From an uncultured bacterium (GTDB lineage Bacteria > Verrucomicrobiota > Kiritimatiellia > UBA8416 > CALETX01), in assembly GCA_937920455.1 (NCBI GenBank), contig CALETX010000064.1:1-7341 (forward strand): DNA of 7,341 bases, read 5' to 3'. Each line of letters starts with the position of its first letter. Position 1 is the stretch's first letter. The translations under genes were made by a program, and so were the position numbers. Of the stretch, positions 1-6,903 are shown one piece after another. Below the pieces are notes generated by a model, which saw nothing but the letters and a program-made list of their open reading frames with translations, was not told the origin of the DNA and did no database searches.

Positions 1-13
1 GCTATGACCGTGA

Positions 14-1063
14 TTAGAGGGCTGCCTTTATCCCCTCTTCCAGAACAATCAAATAGTTCTCGACCGGAAGGTAATTGGTGAGCGAGTTTCCGGTTCCGAG
101 CGCCCACCATCCGTCTGCCCAGCATTCCTCGATCATACGACGCGTATAGCGCCTTAGCTCTTCCGGTGACAAACGACATAATGCATCAACATCGAGACCG
201 CCAAGAGCGGTGACCGAACGTCCGTACCGTTGTTTGAATTCGGGGACGGGCATGATGACGTCTTCGAAGGAGTGTTTGGCGTCTATACGGCATGTGTGGA
301 TCAAATCATCATAGACTTGTGAGAGATTGCCGCATGAATGGAGAATAAACGGTTTGTCGGAGCTGTGCGCTGCATCTGCCAGACGGCGATAAATGGGGAA
401 GACATATTGCCGCAAGAGTTCTGGCGGCAGAAAAGTTGAGGTCTTGAACCCAAGATCATCTCCCTGACGTAGCGCACCAACAGCGTCCATGGTGGCAAGC
501 TGCCTATGCGCACTTTCATGGAGGCGTCCAATGCGCTCAAAAACTCTCTCAACCATTACCGGACAGTCGGCAATCGCATAGGACATGCCTACTGTTCCCA
601 TCATAGTTGAGGCCCATTCATAGGGGCCGCCGGCGGCGCCACCAACGATCTTGACTCCGTCGGGCAGCAGCTTCGCAACAATTTCAAATGGCCTGAAATC
701 TATGGGATCGGCATCGGACGGCCATGGATAGCGTTCGACATCGTCAATGGACCGAAAAACCACGCGTGATTCGCTTTCCAGAGAAACTGTTCCTGTGTTC
801 CTGTGAGGTTCCGGGAGAGGGCAGTTGAGCGGTATCTCGAGCGGGACATTGTCAAATCCCATTCCAAGCCAGAAGCTGACGTATATTTCCCAGTATCCTG
901 GGTCGGACTGAGACATATCATCGAATCTCGTTCCCGTGCGGTTAGCAATGAAGGTCGGACTGGCAATATGCTCATAAAATGGCAAGTAGGCGGGACGTCC
1001 CTGCCTTCTGAGCACTTTTAGAAACTCGTCGAAATTCCGGTTTTTTCTTTCAAGCATTTTCAT
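14..1063 (-). CDS. Uroporphyrinogen decarboxylase-like (URO-D/MtaA superfamily) protein
   Basis: This 349-residue protein has the expected size and C-terminal landmarks of the URO-D barrel superfamily: GDDLGF at 201-206, FILHSCGN at 239-246, HSFED at 264-268, ALGGLD at 286-291 and GTGNSLTNYLP at 323-333. The N-terminal FMRQAGRYLPEY-type motif of true HemE is replaced by a diverged stretch (RRQGRPAYLPFY, 19-30), so haem synthesis is unlikely. His242-x-Cys244 matches the first two zinc ligands of MtaA/CmuA-type cobalamin methyltransferases. The place where the third cysteine would be expected (near 323-328) has Thr and Asn, and the nearest cysteine is 314, so the metal site may be altered. No corrinoid-binding protein is encoded within the window. 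ATG 1063 has AGGA about 11 nt upstream, within thpR; ATG 1057 is an alternative. A cytoplasmic enzyme with an unknown substrate, possibly a methyltransferase. Family firm, function open. Confidence 0.9.
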   Translation of the reverse strand: MKMLERKNRNFDEFLKVLRRQGRPAYLPFYEHIASPTFIANRTGTRFDDMSQSDPGYWEIYVSFWLGMGFDNVPLEIPLNCPLPEPHRNTGTVSLESESRVVFRSIDDVERYPWPSDADPIDFRPFEIVAKLLPDGVKIVGGAAGGPYEWASTMMGTVGMSYAIADCPVMVERVFERIGRLHESAHRQLATMDAVGALRQGDDLGFKTSTFLPPELLRQYVFPIYRRLADAAHSSDKPFILHSCGNLSQVYDDLIHTCRIDAKHSFEDVIMPVPEFKQRYGRSVTALGGLDVDALCRLSPEELRRYTRRMIEECWADGWWALGTGNSLTNYLPVENYLIVLEEGIKAAL

Positions 1064-1634
1064 TCACGACAATTTCCTGCCCGGCAGCCAGCAGGGAGCT
1101 ATGAAGATTTTCGTAGATCGCTCCCCCAGGATCCAAGGTGCTCTTCATCAAGTTGATCGCAGTGACTCGCACAGGGCCTCCGAAGGTGTCTGTCTGCGAA
1201 AAGACGTCAGGCATTCGGTCGCCTTTACGCCACCTCCTTATCCTTCCAAGTGTTATATGCGGCGAAAACGGGCGACTTTCCACAGGAAGGTGCAGTTTGC
1301 GCAACTCTTTTGTAAGGCTTTCGTGCAGCATTCGAAGTCCAGGATCAGATTGGACGCCGGCCCAGATCACGCGTGGGGCCTCGGGCCGCCCGAAGAAACC
1401 GGTGCCGCTTACACGGAAGTAAAACGGCTTAACGGACGACGCCACGCGATCAAGGGCAGGCATGAGAGTATCGGCAGTTTCCGCAGGTTGTTCACCAATG
1501 AATGACAGAGAAAGGTGCATGTTGGCTCTGGAAACCCACGACACCGAATCCATGATTTTCCGGAGCCGGAGTTGAAATCGCTCAAGAGTTTCCCGAACGT
1601 CATCAGGCAGAAGAATTGCGATAAATAGTCTCAT
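1050..1634 (-). CDS. thpR: RNA 2',3'-cyclic phosphodiesterase (2'-5' RNA ligase family)
   Basis: A member of the 2H phosphoesterase superfamily, known to open 2',3'-cyclic phosphates on RNA ends (and to ligate tRNA halves in vitro). The protein has 194 residues from ATG 1634, against about 176 in E. coli. The two catalytic motifs are both present: HLSLSFIG with His40 and Ser42, and HITLGRI with His126 and Thr128. The opening MRLFIAILLP is the canonical first strand, so ATG 1634 fits the family, although its ribosome site is weak. ATG 1661, which lies 1 nt after the speB stop, would add nine residues and might be reached by reinitiation; TTG 1703 would overlap speB. The 3' end overlaps the UroD-like gene by 14 nt. 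The physiological role of the family is poorly defined. No tie to polyamine synthesis is evident beyond co-transcription. Confidence 0.92.
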   Translation of the reverse strand: MRLFIAILLPDDVRETLERFQLRLRKIMDSVSWVSRANMHLSLSFIGEQPAETADTLMPALDRVASSVKPFYFRVSGTGFFGRPEAPRVIWAGVQSDPGLRMLHESLTKELRKLHLPVESRPFSPHITLGRIRRWRKGDRMPDVFSQTDTFGGPVRVTAINLMKSTLDPGGAIYENLHSSLLAAGQEIVVNENA

Positions 1635-1662
1635 GACCTGATCGGAGGTGGCTGATCGCATG

Positions 1663-2559
1663 TCAACACTGCACTTTTTTTGTAGCGCCTCGTGCGGCAA
1701 CAATCATTCCCATTATGACATAAGCGAGTTTAGCTGCAACAAAATCAGGGGCGTGCAGACCTTTGATCGGCGCCAATTCGACAATGTCGAAGGCGACGAC
1801 TTCGCGGCCCTTGAGAACCCTTTCAAGGATAGTAACAGTTTCGTTCCATGTAAGTCCGCCTGGCTCTGGCGTTCCGGTGGCCGGCATGAGGGATGAGTCG
1901 AATGCGTCCACATCAAAGGTGAGATAAATCTTTTTCGGGAAGCCGGCGGGAAGCATAAGTGCAGGCACACCACCTTTTCTGATGGCGTCGGCGTCAAGAC
2001 TGTTTACATGATACTGTCGCCGCACATACGGATCCTCCGCCGAAAAAGCCCTGATCCCCACCTGAAATATAGGGCAACCCATTTCCAGCACCCTTCTCAT
2101 GACAGATGCATGGCTGTTCTTAGAACCCTCATAGCTCATCCTTAGATCCGAGTGAGCGTCGAACTGTATCACGCCGACCGTGCCGTGCCTGGAACAGACA
2201 GCTTTTACGCACGGTGCGGTGATGGAATGTTCTCCGCCAAGGATTACGGGTATCTTGTTTTCGGCAAGCAGAGATGTCACACTCCGCTGGATGCGGGCGA
2301 AAACGTCGGGTGTATTGCCTTTTGTGTTGACGGGGGGAGCCACCCAGATTCCAGCCTCGGCAGGGATTGAATGGCCGTCAAACTCCTCGACATAATGCGA
2401 CGCCTTGAGGATTGCTTGCGGGCCACGCGCGGTACCGCCGCCGTAACTTACGGTTTGTTCAAAAGGCACTTCCAGAACTCCAAAGAGCGCAGCGTTCCTG
2501 CGATGCATTCTCTCGGGTACTTCCAGGAATGTGCGGATGCGTCGTGATTCAGTGCTCAA
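1663..2559 (-). CDS. speB: Agmatinase (ureohydrolase family)
   Basis: This enzyme probably hydrolyses agmatine to putrescine and urea, completing the pathway begun by the preceding SpeA. With TTG 2559 it has 298 residues, the usual size. All metal-binding motifs of the arginase/agmatinase family are intact: GGEHS (His111), FDAHSD (Asp134, His136, Asp138) and TFDVDAFD (Asp216, Asp218), which together hold two manganese ions. SHASVMRR (about 149-156) and GTPEPGGLTWNE (229-240) are also typical of the family. The start overlaps the speA end by 11 nt. If ATG 2508 were used, the protein would lose 17 residues but keep its core. Sequence motifs alone do not separate agmatinase from guanidinobutyrase or related ureohydrolases; the adjacency to speA is what makes agmatinase the best call. 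It is expected to be cytoplasmic. Confidence 0.93.
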   Translation of the reverse strand: MSTESRRIRTFLEVPERMHRRNAALFGVLEVPFEQTVSYGGGTARGPQAILKASHYVEEFDGHSIPAEAGIWVAPPVNTKGNTPDVFARIQRSVTSLLAENKIPVILGGEHSITAPCVKAVCSRHGTVGVIQFDAHSDLRMSYEGSKNSHASVMRRVLEMGCPIFQVGIRAFSAEDPYVRRQYHVNSLDADAIRKGGVPALMLPAGFPKKIYLTFDVDAFDSSLMPATGTPEPGGLTWNETVTILERVLKGREVVAFDIVELAPIKGLHAPDFVAAKLAYVIMGMIVAARGATKKVQC

Positions 2560-4480
2560 AGTATGTATAACCTCCAAGCCCGGCTTCGTAGGCGTCCATG
2601 ATGATACGTCTTTCTTCGGGCGTAATTCTGCCTGCTCGTACAGCCTCTTCTGCCGAGCGTCTTACCCGGTTCGCCAACTCCTTTGGGTCGTATTCCACGT
2701 AGGACAGAACATCTGCGACAGAATCGCCCTCTATCTCGCGGGTGAATTCGATCTGTCCGTCCCGACCGATGCGAACGCCCACGACATTTGTGTCTCCGAG
2801 CAGATTGTGGAGATCGCCGAGAGTCTCCTGGTAAGCACCGACCAGGAAGACTCCGACTATGTAGTCGTCACCCTTATATTCGTGTAGAGGGATGGTGTGC
2901 CTTACGTCATGCAAGTCAATGAAGTTGTCAAGCTTCCCATCGCAATCGCAGGTGATGTCAGAGATTATGGCCTGACGGGTTGGGCGTTCGTTGAGCCTGT
3001 GAATGGGCATGACAGGAAAGAGCTGGTCTATAGCCCAGGCGTCGGGCAAGGACTGGAACACGCTGAAGTTGGCGTAATAGACATCGGCGATGGCGGATTC
3101 AATATTCTGGAGTTCGTCGGGCACATATTTCTGTGTGCGCAACTCCCTGGCCAGTTTGGTTATAATGTTCCAGAAAATTTCTTCGGCCAGAGCGCGCTGT
3201 CGCAGAGTGAGCGTTCCATGCATGAACCGGGAGCGAGCCTCATCACGGTAATAAGTTGCGTCGTGATAAACCTCCTGAAGATTCTTTGACGATATGCTCG
3301 TCATCAGATGCATCAGTTCATGCAGGCATTCCGGAGCGTCCTCGGGCAGTGTTTCGGGTATGCTTCGGGCTTCAACTCTGCTTGTGTCCAGAATATTGAC
3401 GAGCAACACGGAGTGGTACGCGACTGTTGCGCGGCCGGACTCGGACACAAGAGTGGGGTGGGGGATGCCAGCGGCGTCCATCATGTTCATAACGATGTCT
3501 ATAATATCGGCGCAGTATTCCTCCGTGGTGTAGTTGCTGCTGCTGGGATAGTTTGTATGCGATCCGTCGTAATCAACAGCGAGTCCTCCGCCAACATCGA
3601 GATATTCCATCTTGGCGCCCTCTCGAGCAAGGTCAACATATATCCGGCACGCCTCCTGAACAGCGGCCCCGATGTGGCGTATGTTGGATATCTGCGAGCC
3701 GATATGGTAATGCAGCATTTGCAGTGAGGATAACATGCCAAGCTGTTTCAGCTTGTCCACCGCGTCAATTGTCTCAGATGTGGTCAGGCCGAACACACTC
3801 CTGTCGCCGCCGGAATCGGACCAGTGACCGGCGGCCCTACTCGAGAGTTTTGCGCGGATGCCAAGTCTGGGAATCACTTTTAACTCCCGGGCAATGTCAA
3901 GAATGCATGAGATTTCATTCGGCATTTCCACAACAATAAACACTTTCAGGCCCATCTTGTGGGCATAAAGCGCCAGACGGATGAATTCCTCATCTTTGTA
4001 ACCGTTGCAAACCAGTAGAGCGTCGGGGTCTTCCATGTAAGCCATGGCTGCTATCAGTTCGGCCTTGCTGCCTACCTCCAGCCCATGATGGTAGCGTTTC
4101 CCGAAGGAGACGATTTCCTGCACAACATGTTCTTGTTGGTTTACCTTGATCGGGTACACCCCCAGAAAGCCACCTCGATAGCCGCTTTCCCGCATGACCT
4201 TGCGGAAAAGCTCATTTATCGAAGCGACACGAGCTTCAAGAATATCGCCGAATCTCAACAAAACGGGCATGTCGAGCCCACGCGCCTTCAAGCCCCGCAC
4301 GATGTCCATGAGGCTGACCGCGGTGGGATCATCGGCGCCTCGCGGCCGCACGACAACTTCGCCTTTTTCGGATATGTCGAAGAATCCTGCGGCCCATTCT
4401 TTGACGTAATAGAGGTCAACGGCGTCACGGTAGGTCCATCGCTCAAGGCTGTTCATGTGAAAGTCGTTTGGCATGTTCAC
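2549..4480 (-). CDS. speA: Biosynthetic arginine decarboxylase
   Basis: This PLP enzyme of the alanine-racemase-fold (fold III) group converts arginine to agmatine and CO2, the first step of the agmatine route to putrescine. The 643-residue length is typical of SpeA (E. coli about 658) and much longer than diaminopimelate or ornithine decarboxylases of the same fold. Visible signatures are YPIKVNQQ at 109-116 with Lys112 as PLP lysine, HYHIGSQ at 257-263, the phosphate-binding DVGGGL at 295-300, SESGR at 346-350, and DITCDCDGK at 508-516 with Cys511 matching the conserved catalytic cysteine of the second active-site half. VGVFLVGAYQETLGDLHNL (542-560) is also characteristic. GTG 4480 follows GGGAG by about 5 nt; ATG 4474, two codons later, is the alternative. 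No signal peptide is seen, so a cytoplasmic location is expected. The next gene encodes the enzyme that uses its product. Confidence 0.97.
   Translation of the reverse strand: MNMPNDFHMNSLERWTYRDAVDLYYVKEWAAGFFDISEKGEVVVRPRGADDPTAVSLMDIVRGLKARGLDMPVLLRFGDILEARVASINELFRKVMRESGYRGGFLGVYPIKVNQQEHVVQEIVSFGKRYHHGLEVGSKAELIAAMAYMEDPDALLVCNGYKDEEFIRLALYAHKMGLKVFIVVEMPNEISCILDIARELKVIPRLGIRAKLSSRAAGHWSDSGGDRSVFGLTTSETIDAVDKLKQLGMLSSLQMLHYHIGSQISNIRHIGAAVQEACRIYVDLAREGAKMEYLDVGGGLAVDYDGSHTNYPSSSNYTTEEYCADIIDIVMNMMDAAGIPHPTLVSESGRATVAYHSVLLVNILDTSRVEARSIPETLPEDAPECLHELMHLMTSISSKNLQEVYHDATYYRDEARSRFMHGTLTLRQRALAEEIFWNIITKLARELRTQKYVPDELQNIESAIADVYYANFSVFQSLPDAWAIDQLFPVMPIHRLNERPTRQAIISDITCDCDGKLDNFIDLHDVRHTIPLHEYKGDDYIVGVFLVGAYQETLGDLHNLLGDTNVVGVRIGRDGQIEFTREIEGDSVADVLSYVEYDPKELANRVRRSAEEAVRAGRITPEERRIIMDAYEAGLGGYTYFEH
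2560..2576 (-). promoter_or_regulatory. speB ribosome binding site inside the end of speA
   Basis: On the minus strand GGAGGT lies within the last codons of speA (Gly-Gly-Tyr), 9 nt before TTG at 2559. A full-strength site at workable spacing supports TTG 2559 over two alternatives: TTG 2577, which sits directly on the motif, and ATG 2508, preceded by the weaker GGAAG. Since the site is within speA, translation of the two genes is probably coupled. Confidence 0.65.
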
Positions 4481-4498
4481 GTGGGCTCCCTGTTTTAT

Positions 4499-5407
4499 TC
4501 AGATGCCGGGTGGTGCCGGCGGCGCAAAAGCGTATGGTGTTTCCCGCCGGCTGACGGTTGGATCTTTGATTCCATCGCATTTAAATTTGCATGAGAAGTC
4601 ATACCATCCAAACTGCGCCTCCACGGTGTGCCCTGCACCGAACGCGACAGTTGGATCAATTGTGTCCGCAAAAATCGGTTCTTCACGGAACGGCTCGATC
4701 TTGAGATAAAACTCGGCAGTCTTAGGCAGAGATCGTATCGTACAGGGATGCCCTCCCCAATAGAGTTTGCCCACGAATGTCAGAGTGCCGCCTTTCTTGT
4801 CAGAAGGTGATGGCGTGACAGCGAGATCAAAGCGCAACTGGGTCCATGGCACAAGGGTTGGCGGAAGGTTGGTTTTGCTGCCGCCGCCGTTTACTACGCC
4901 CGAAATAGTCATGTCGAGAGGATAAGTTTTGGATACAGAAGCCGCTGAACGGGTGTCGGCAAGTTTGTAGTCCACAGTGAAGGGAAACTGCGCGACAGTG
5001 ATTTTTTTTGCTTCTCGTTCCACTGTTTTGCCGGTGACATAGTCGAAATACGAACCGCCGCCGCTGTGTTCGCGTATCTCGTATCCAATCGTCCATGAAA
5101 CGAGCGATTTACCCTGTTCATGAGTTCTCTCGAATTCTATTCGCGGGAATTTTTGGTCAGATGCCACAAGAGGCACTGGGCTCCCGTATTTAGCGTCGCC
5201 GGGAGACCAGACGTACACACGGCTGTAGCCGTTTTTTACGTTGCCATCAAACAGCAGATACGCGGGTTTTAGGGTGAAAGGTTCCGTGGCAATGGCCATG
5301 AATTCCGGCGCGGAACCGTTCTGCAGAGGGACGTCAGGATACGTCTCCGCGAATCCTCCTGTCGCTATCAGAAGGAAAGCCATTGAGACAGTTGAAGTGA
5401 TTCTCAT
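4499..5407 (-). CDS. Secreted protein of unknown family
   Basis: I do not recognise this 302-residue protein. With the ATG at 5407 it begins MRITSTVSMAFLLIATGGFA followed by Glu-Thr, a plausible signal peptide with cleavage after Ala20, leaving about 282 exported residues. No lipobox cysteine and no later membrane helix are seen. The mature part alternates short hydrophobic stretches with Gly, Ser, Thr and Pro turns, suggesting a beta-rich fold. The only cysteines are near the C-terminus (about 247, 273 and 277), the last pair as CKFKC. The protein ends in a Pro-rich tail (APPAPPGI). A second start, ATG 5443, would overlap the repeat-protein gene by 26 nt and give a more basic signal n-region (Arg-Arg-Arg). 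Both starts have only weak AGG-type sites, so the choice is uncertain. The gene starts 10 nt after the repeat-protein stop, which makes a shared periplasmic role likely. speA begins 18 nt after its stop. Confidence 0.82.
   Translation of the reverse strand: MRITSTVSMAFLLIATGGFAETYPDVPLQNGSAPEFMAIATEPFTLKPAYLLFDGNVKNGYSRVYVWSPGDAKYGSPVPLVASDQKFPRIEFERTHEQGKSLVSWTIGYEIREHSGGGSYFDYVTGKTVEREAKKITVAQFPFTVDYKLADTRSAASVSKTYPLDMTISGVVNGGGSKTNLPPTLVPWTQLRFDLAVTPSPSDKKGGTLTFVGKLYWGGHPCTIRSLPKTAEFYLKIEPFREEPIFADTIDPTVAFGAGHTVEAQFGWYDFSCKFKCDGIKDPTVSRRETPYAFAPPAPPGI
5348..5407 (-). other. Predicted signal peptide of the unknown secreted protein
   Basis: Residues 1-20 have one basic residue (Arg2), a hydrophobic core MAFLLIATGG and a Phe-Ala end before Glu-Thr, consistent with signal peptidase I cleavage. 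The variant starting at 5443 would add Lys2 and three consecutive arginines in front, still Sec-compatible. It lacks a clear twin-arginine consensus. Confidence 0.7.
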
Positions 5408-5417
5408 TATGCGGCGC

Positions 5418-6893
5418 CTACTCAAATCTGATGACGATTTCATCTTCGCCTTTCTCCGGCTTTTCGGGACCGGATGCGATGCCAACCTCTATCGGCTTGT
5501 ACGTTGGCAGAAATCTGTAATACACTTCCAACATGAGACATCCGAGCGACGTCATGTACACGGGACCGAACTGATGTTCGGAGGATTCTGGAGCAGGACA
5601 CCAGCTTCCATCTGGATTCTGCATCGCGCACAGGACAGGCGCAAACTGTTTGTTCCATGCTACCCATGTCTTCCCGCCCTGGTGAAATCTGGCCTGGGTT
5701 ATATAGTACCATGCGTAGAATGGCCAATCCGCAACACCTCTAGGATCCTGCGGACCCTTGCTCCATTTGAACTCCATCTTTTCCAAAGCGTTCATACCAG
5801 CGCGCGCCTCTGCGTCAAGAGCGTGACCGCCAAGTTGCATGCAGAGAACGGCGACGCCGGTCATTACGTTGTCGCCCTGCCGTTTAATCCTTGTTCCGTA
5901 TCTGAACTTGCCGCCGGAATCCCTGTCAATCTGGCTTTTCAATCCCTGAATAGCGCTCTCAAGAGCAGCTTTCAGCCCGACGTTCTCAGCTCCAGCACTT
6001 GACGCCGCTTTCAGTGCCTGGATATGCCAGCCGCCCAGTGAAACGTCCATATTTGCTTCAGGACCTTTTGCGTAGCCGTAATCCCAGCTTCCTCCCTCAT
6101 GTTGGCCGTCAATAATGACCTGCACGGCATCCTCCATGGGAGCTTTCAGAAAAGGAATGCTGGTAAGGCCGTAGGCTTCACAAATGGCATAGGTGGCTAT
6201 CGAGTGTTCATAGCAACGTATCTGAGACGGATGGTGCCATGGCCCGCCTGCTGAGAACACTCCCTGTTTCTGGATTTTGAGGAGATAGCGAAGAGCGTTG
6301 CGTATGGTTGGGCCGTATTCCTCGGAAGCTGTTGTCTCGCCATGAGCAAGGAATGCCAGCAGGGCCAGGCCGGTCATAGCTGCCTTGTAGTGAGGGCCCC
6401 AGGAACCGTCCGGCTCCTGATGCTTCTTGAGCCACTCAAGCGCCTTTTTGACCGCATATTCGGTTTGATTGCCGAGCCCTCCGGCGTATTTCCCCAAAGC
6501 CTCCTGCCGGCCTGCGGCAGAGCGGCTCGCATATAGGCCCTTGAACCTTACAGGCGAGACGGCCTCCATCAGATTAAGCTCCGATATGTCCACACCGCTC
6601 CCCCCTGCGGTAAGGGCATCAACCTGCGGTGGTTCCTGATCAAGCGATACAGTCGGCGGGGCCACGGCATCAACGACAGTCGGTATATCCTGGATCTGCT
6701 CGAGCTCTTCAGTGATGTCTTCAAGTTTTTCGACGGTTTCGAACTCCTTGACAATCACCTCGACGGCGGGTTCTTCCACTCTTTTTTGCATTTTGAAGAA
6801 CATGAACACAAGTGTAACGAGGACAATGTGATAGATTATTGATCCGGTGGGGCCCCAGAGATTGTCTATTATCCGGCGAACTCTCCAGTCCAC
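5418..6893 (-). CDS. TonB-like membrane anchor fused to prenyltransferase/squalene-oxidase repeat domain
   Basis: The 491-residue protein starts at GTG 6893, preceded by GGAGGC at 5-nt spacing. Residues 1-15 are basic, and 16-34 form one transmembrane helix with no signal-peptidase site, so the rest should be periplasmic. The helix carries Ser18-x3-His22, matching Ser16-x3-His20 of E. coli TonB. Residues 38-92 are acidic then Pro-rich, and 93-140 are a linker. From about 145 to 465 come alpha-helical repeats of the terpenoid-cyclase-like toroid type. Turns resembling QW motifs lie at 158-167 (QEPDGSW), 264-273 (QHEGGSW) and 424-433 (QNPDGSW). The DxDD acid motif of squalene-hopene cyclase and the DCTAE motif of oxidosqualene cyclase are absent, so terpene cyclase activity is unlikely. 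The tail (470-491) is charged. Its position straight after the ExbD gene suggests an ExbBD-driven partner. Family assignment of the repeats is firm; function is unknown. Confidence 0.85.
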   Translation of the reverse strand: MDWRVRRIIDNLWGPTGSIIYHIVLVTLVFMFFKMQKRVEEPAVEVIVKEFETVEKLEDITEELEQIQDIPTVVDAVAPPTVSLDQEPPQVDALTAGGSGVDISELNLMEAVSPVRFKGLYASRSAAGRQEALGKYAGGLGNQTEYAVKKALEWLKKHQEPDGSWGPHYKAAMTGLALLAFLAHGETTASEEYGPTIRNALRYLLKIQKQGVFSAGGPWHHPSQIRCYEHSIATYAICEAYGLTSIPFLKAPMEDAVQVIIDGQHEGGSWDYGYAKGPEANMDVSLGGWHIQALKAASSAGAENVGLKAALESAIQGLKSQIDRDSGGKFRYGTRIKRQGDNVMTGVAVLCMQLGGHALDAEARAGMNALEKMEFKWSKGPQDPRGVADWPFYAWYYITQARFHQGGKTWVAWNKQFAPVLCAMQNPDGSWCPAPESSEHQFGPVYMTSLGCLMLEVYYRFLPTYKPIEVGIASGPEKPEKGEDEIVIRFE

Positions 6894-6903
6894 AATAGCC
6901 TCC
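6894..6903 (-). promoter_or_regulatory. Strong ribosome binding site setting a GTG start
   Basis: The 10-nt gap between the ExbD stop (TGA) and the next gene holds GGAGGC, 5 nt before GTG at 6893. It decides the start of the repeat protein. It also suggests the two proteins are made in linked amounts, as expected for partners. Confidence 0.75.

Noticed and set aside
1..13. Start of another gene or a terminator after the last stop
   Set aside because: Only 13 nt remain. No start codon with a ribosome site and no hairpin can be seen in them.
14..1063. Calling the last gene hemE
   Set aside because: The N-terminal signature of true uroporphyrinogen decarboxylase is not kept and the protein has an MtaA-like His-x-Cys, so a haem-pathway label would overstate the evidence.
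3308..4594. Several plus-strand open frames of 70-170 codons opposite speA
   Set aside because: They mirror the codon pattern of the conserved speA gene and match no family I recognise; speA accounts for the sequence.
5241..6002. Plus-strand open frame of 253 codons opposite the repeat-protein and secreted-protein genes
   Set aside because: It runs antisense across the junction of two well-supported genes, shows no recognisable motif, and its composition is what a reversed coding strand gives.
6504..6520. Inverted repeat CTGCCG / CGGCAG with a 5-nt spacer, considered as a terminator or protein-binding site
   Set aside because: It lies within the linker-coding part of the repeat protein (Ala-Ala-Gly-Arg region), has no T-tract, and GC-rich 6-bp repeats are expected by chance.
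5418..6893. Calling the repeat protein a squalene-hopene cyclase or a prenyltransferase enzyme
   Set aside because: The catalytic DxDD and DCTAE motifs are missing, the repeat region is shorter than in cyclases, and the protein has a TonB-like anchor with an extended linker.
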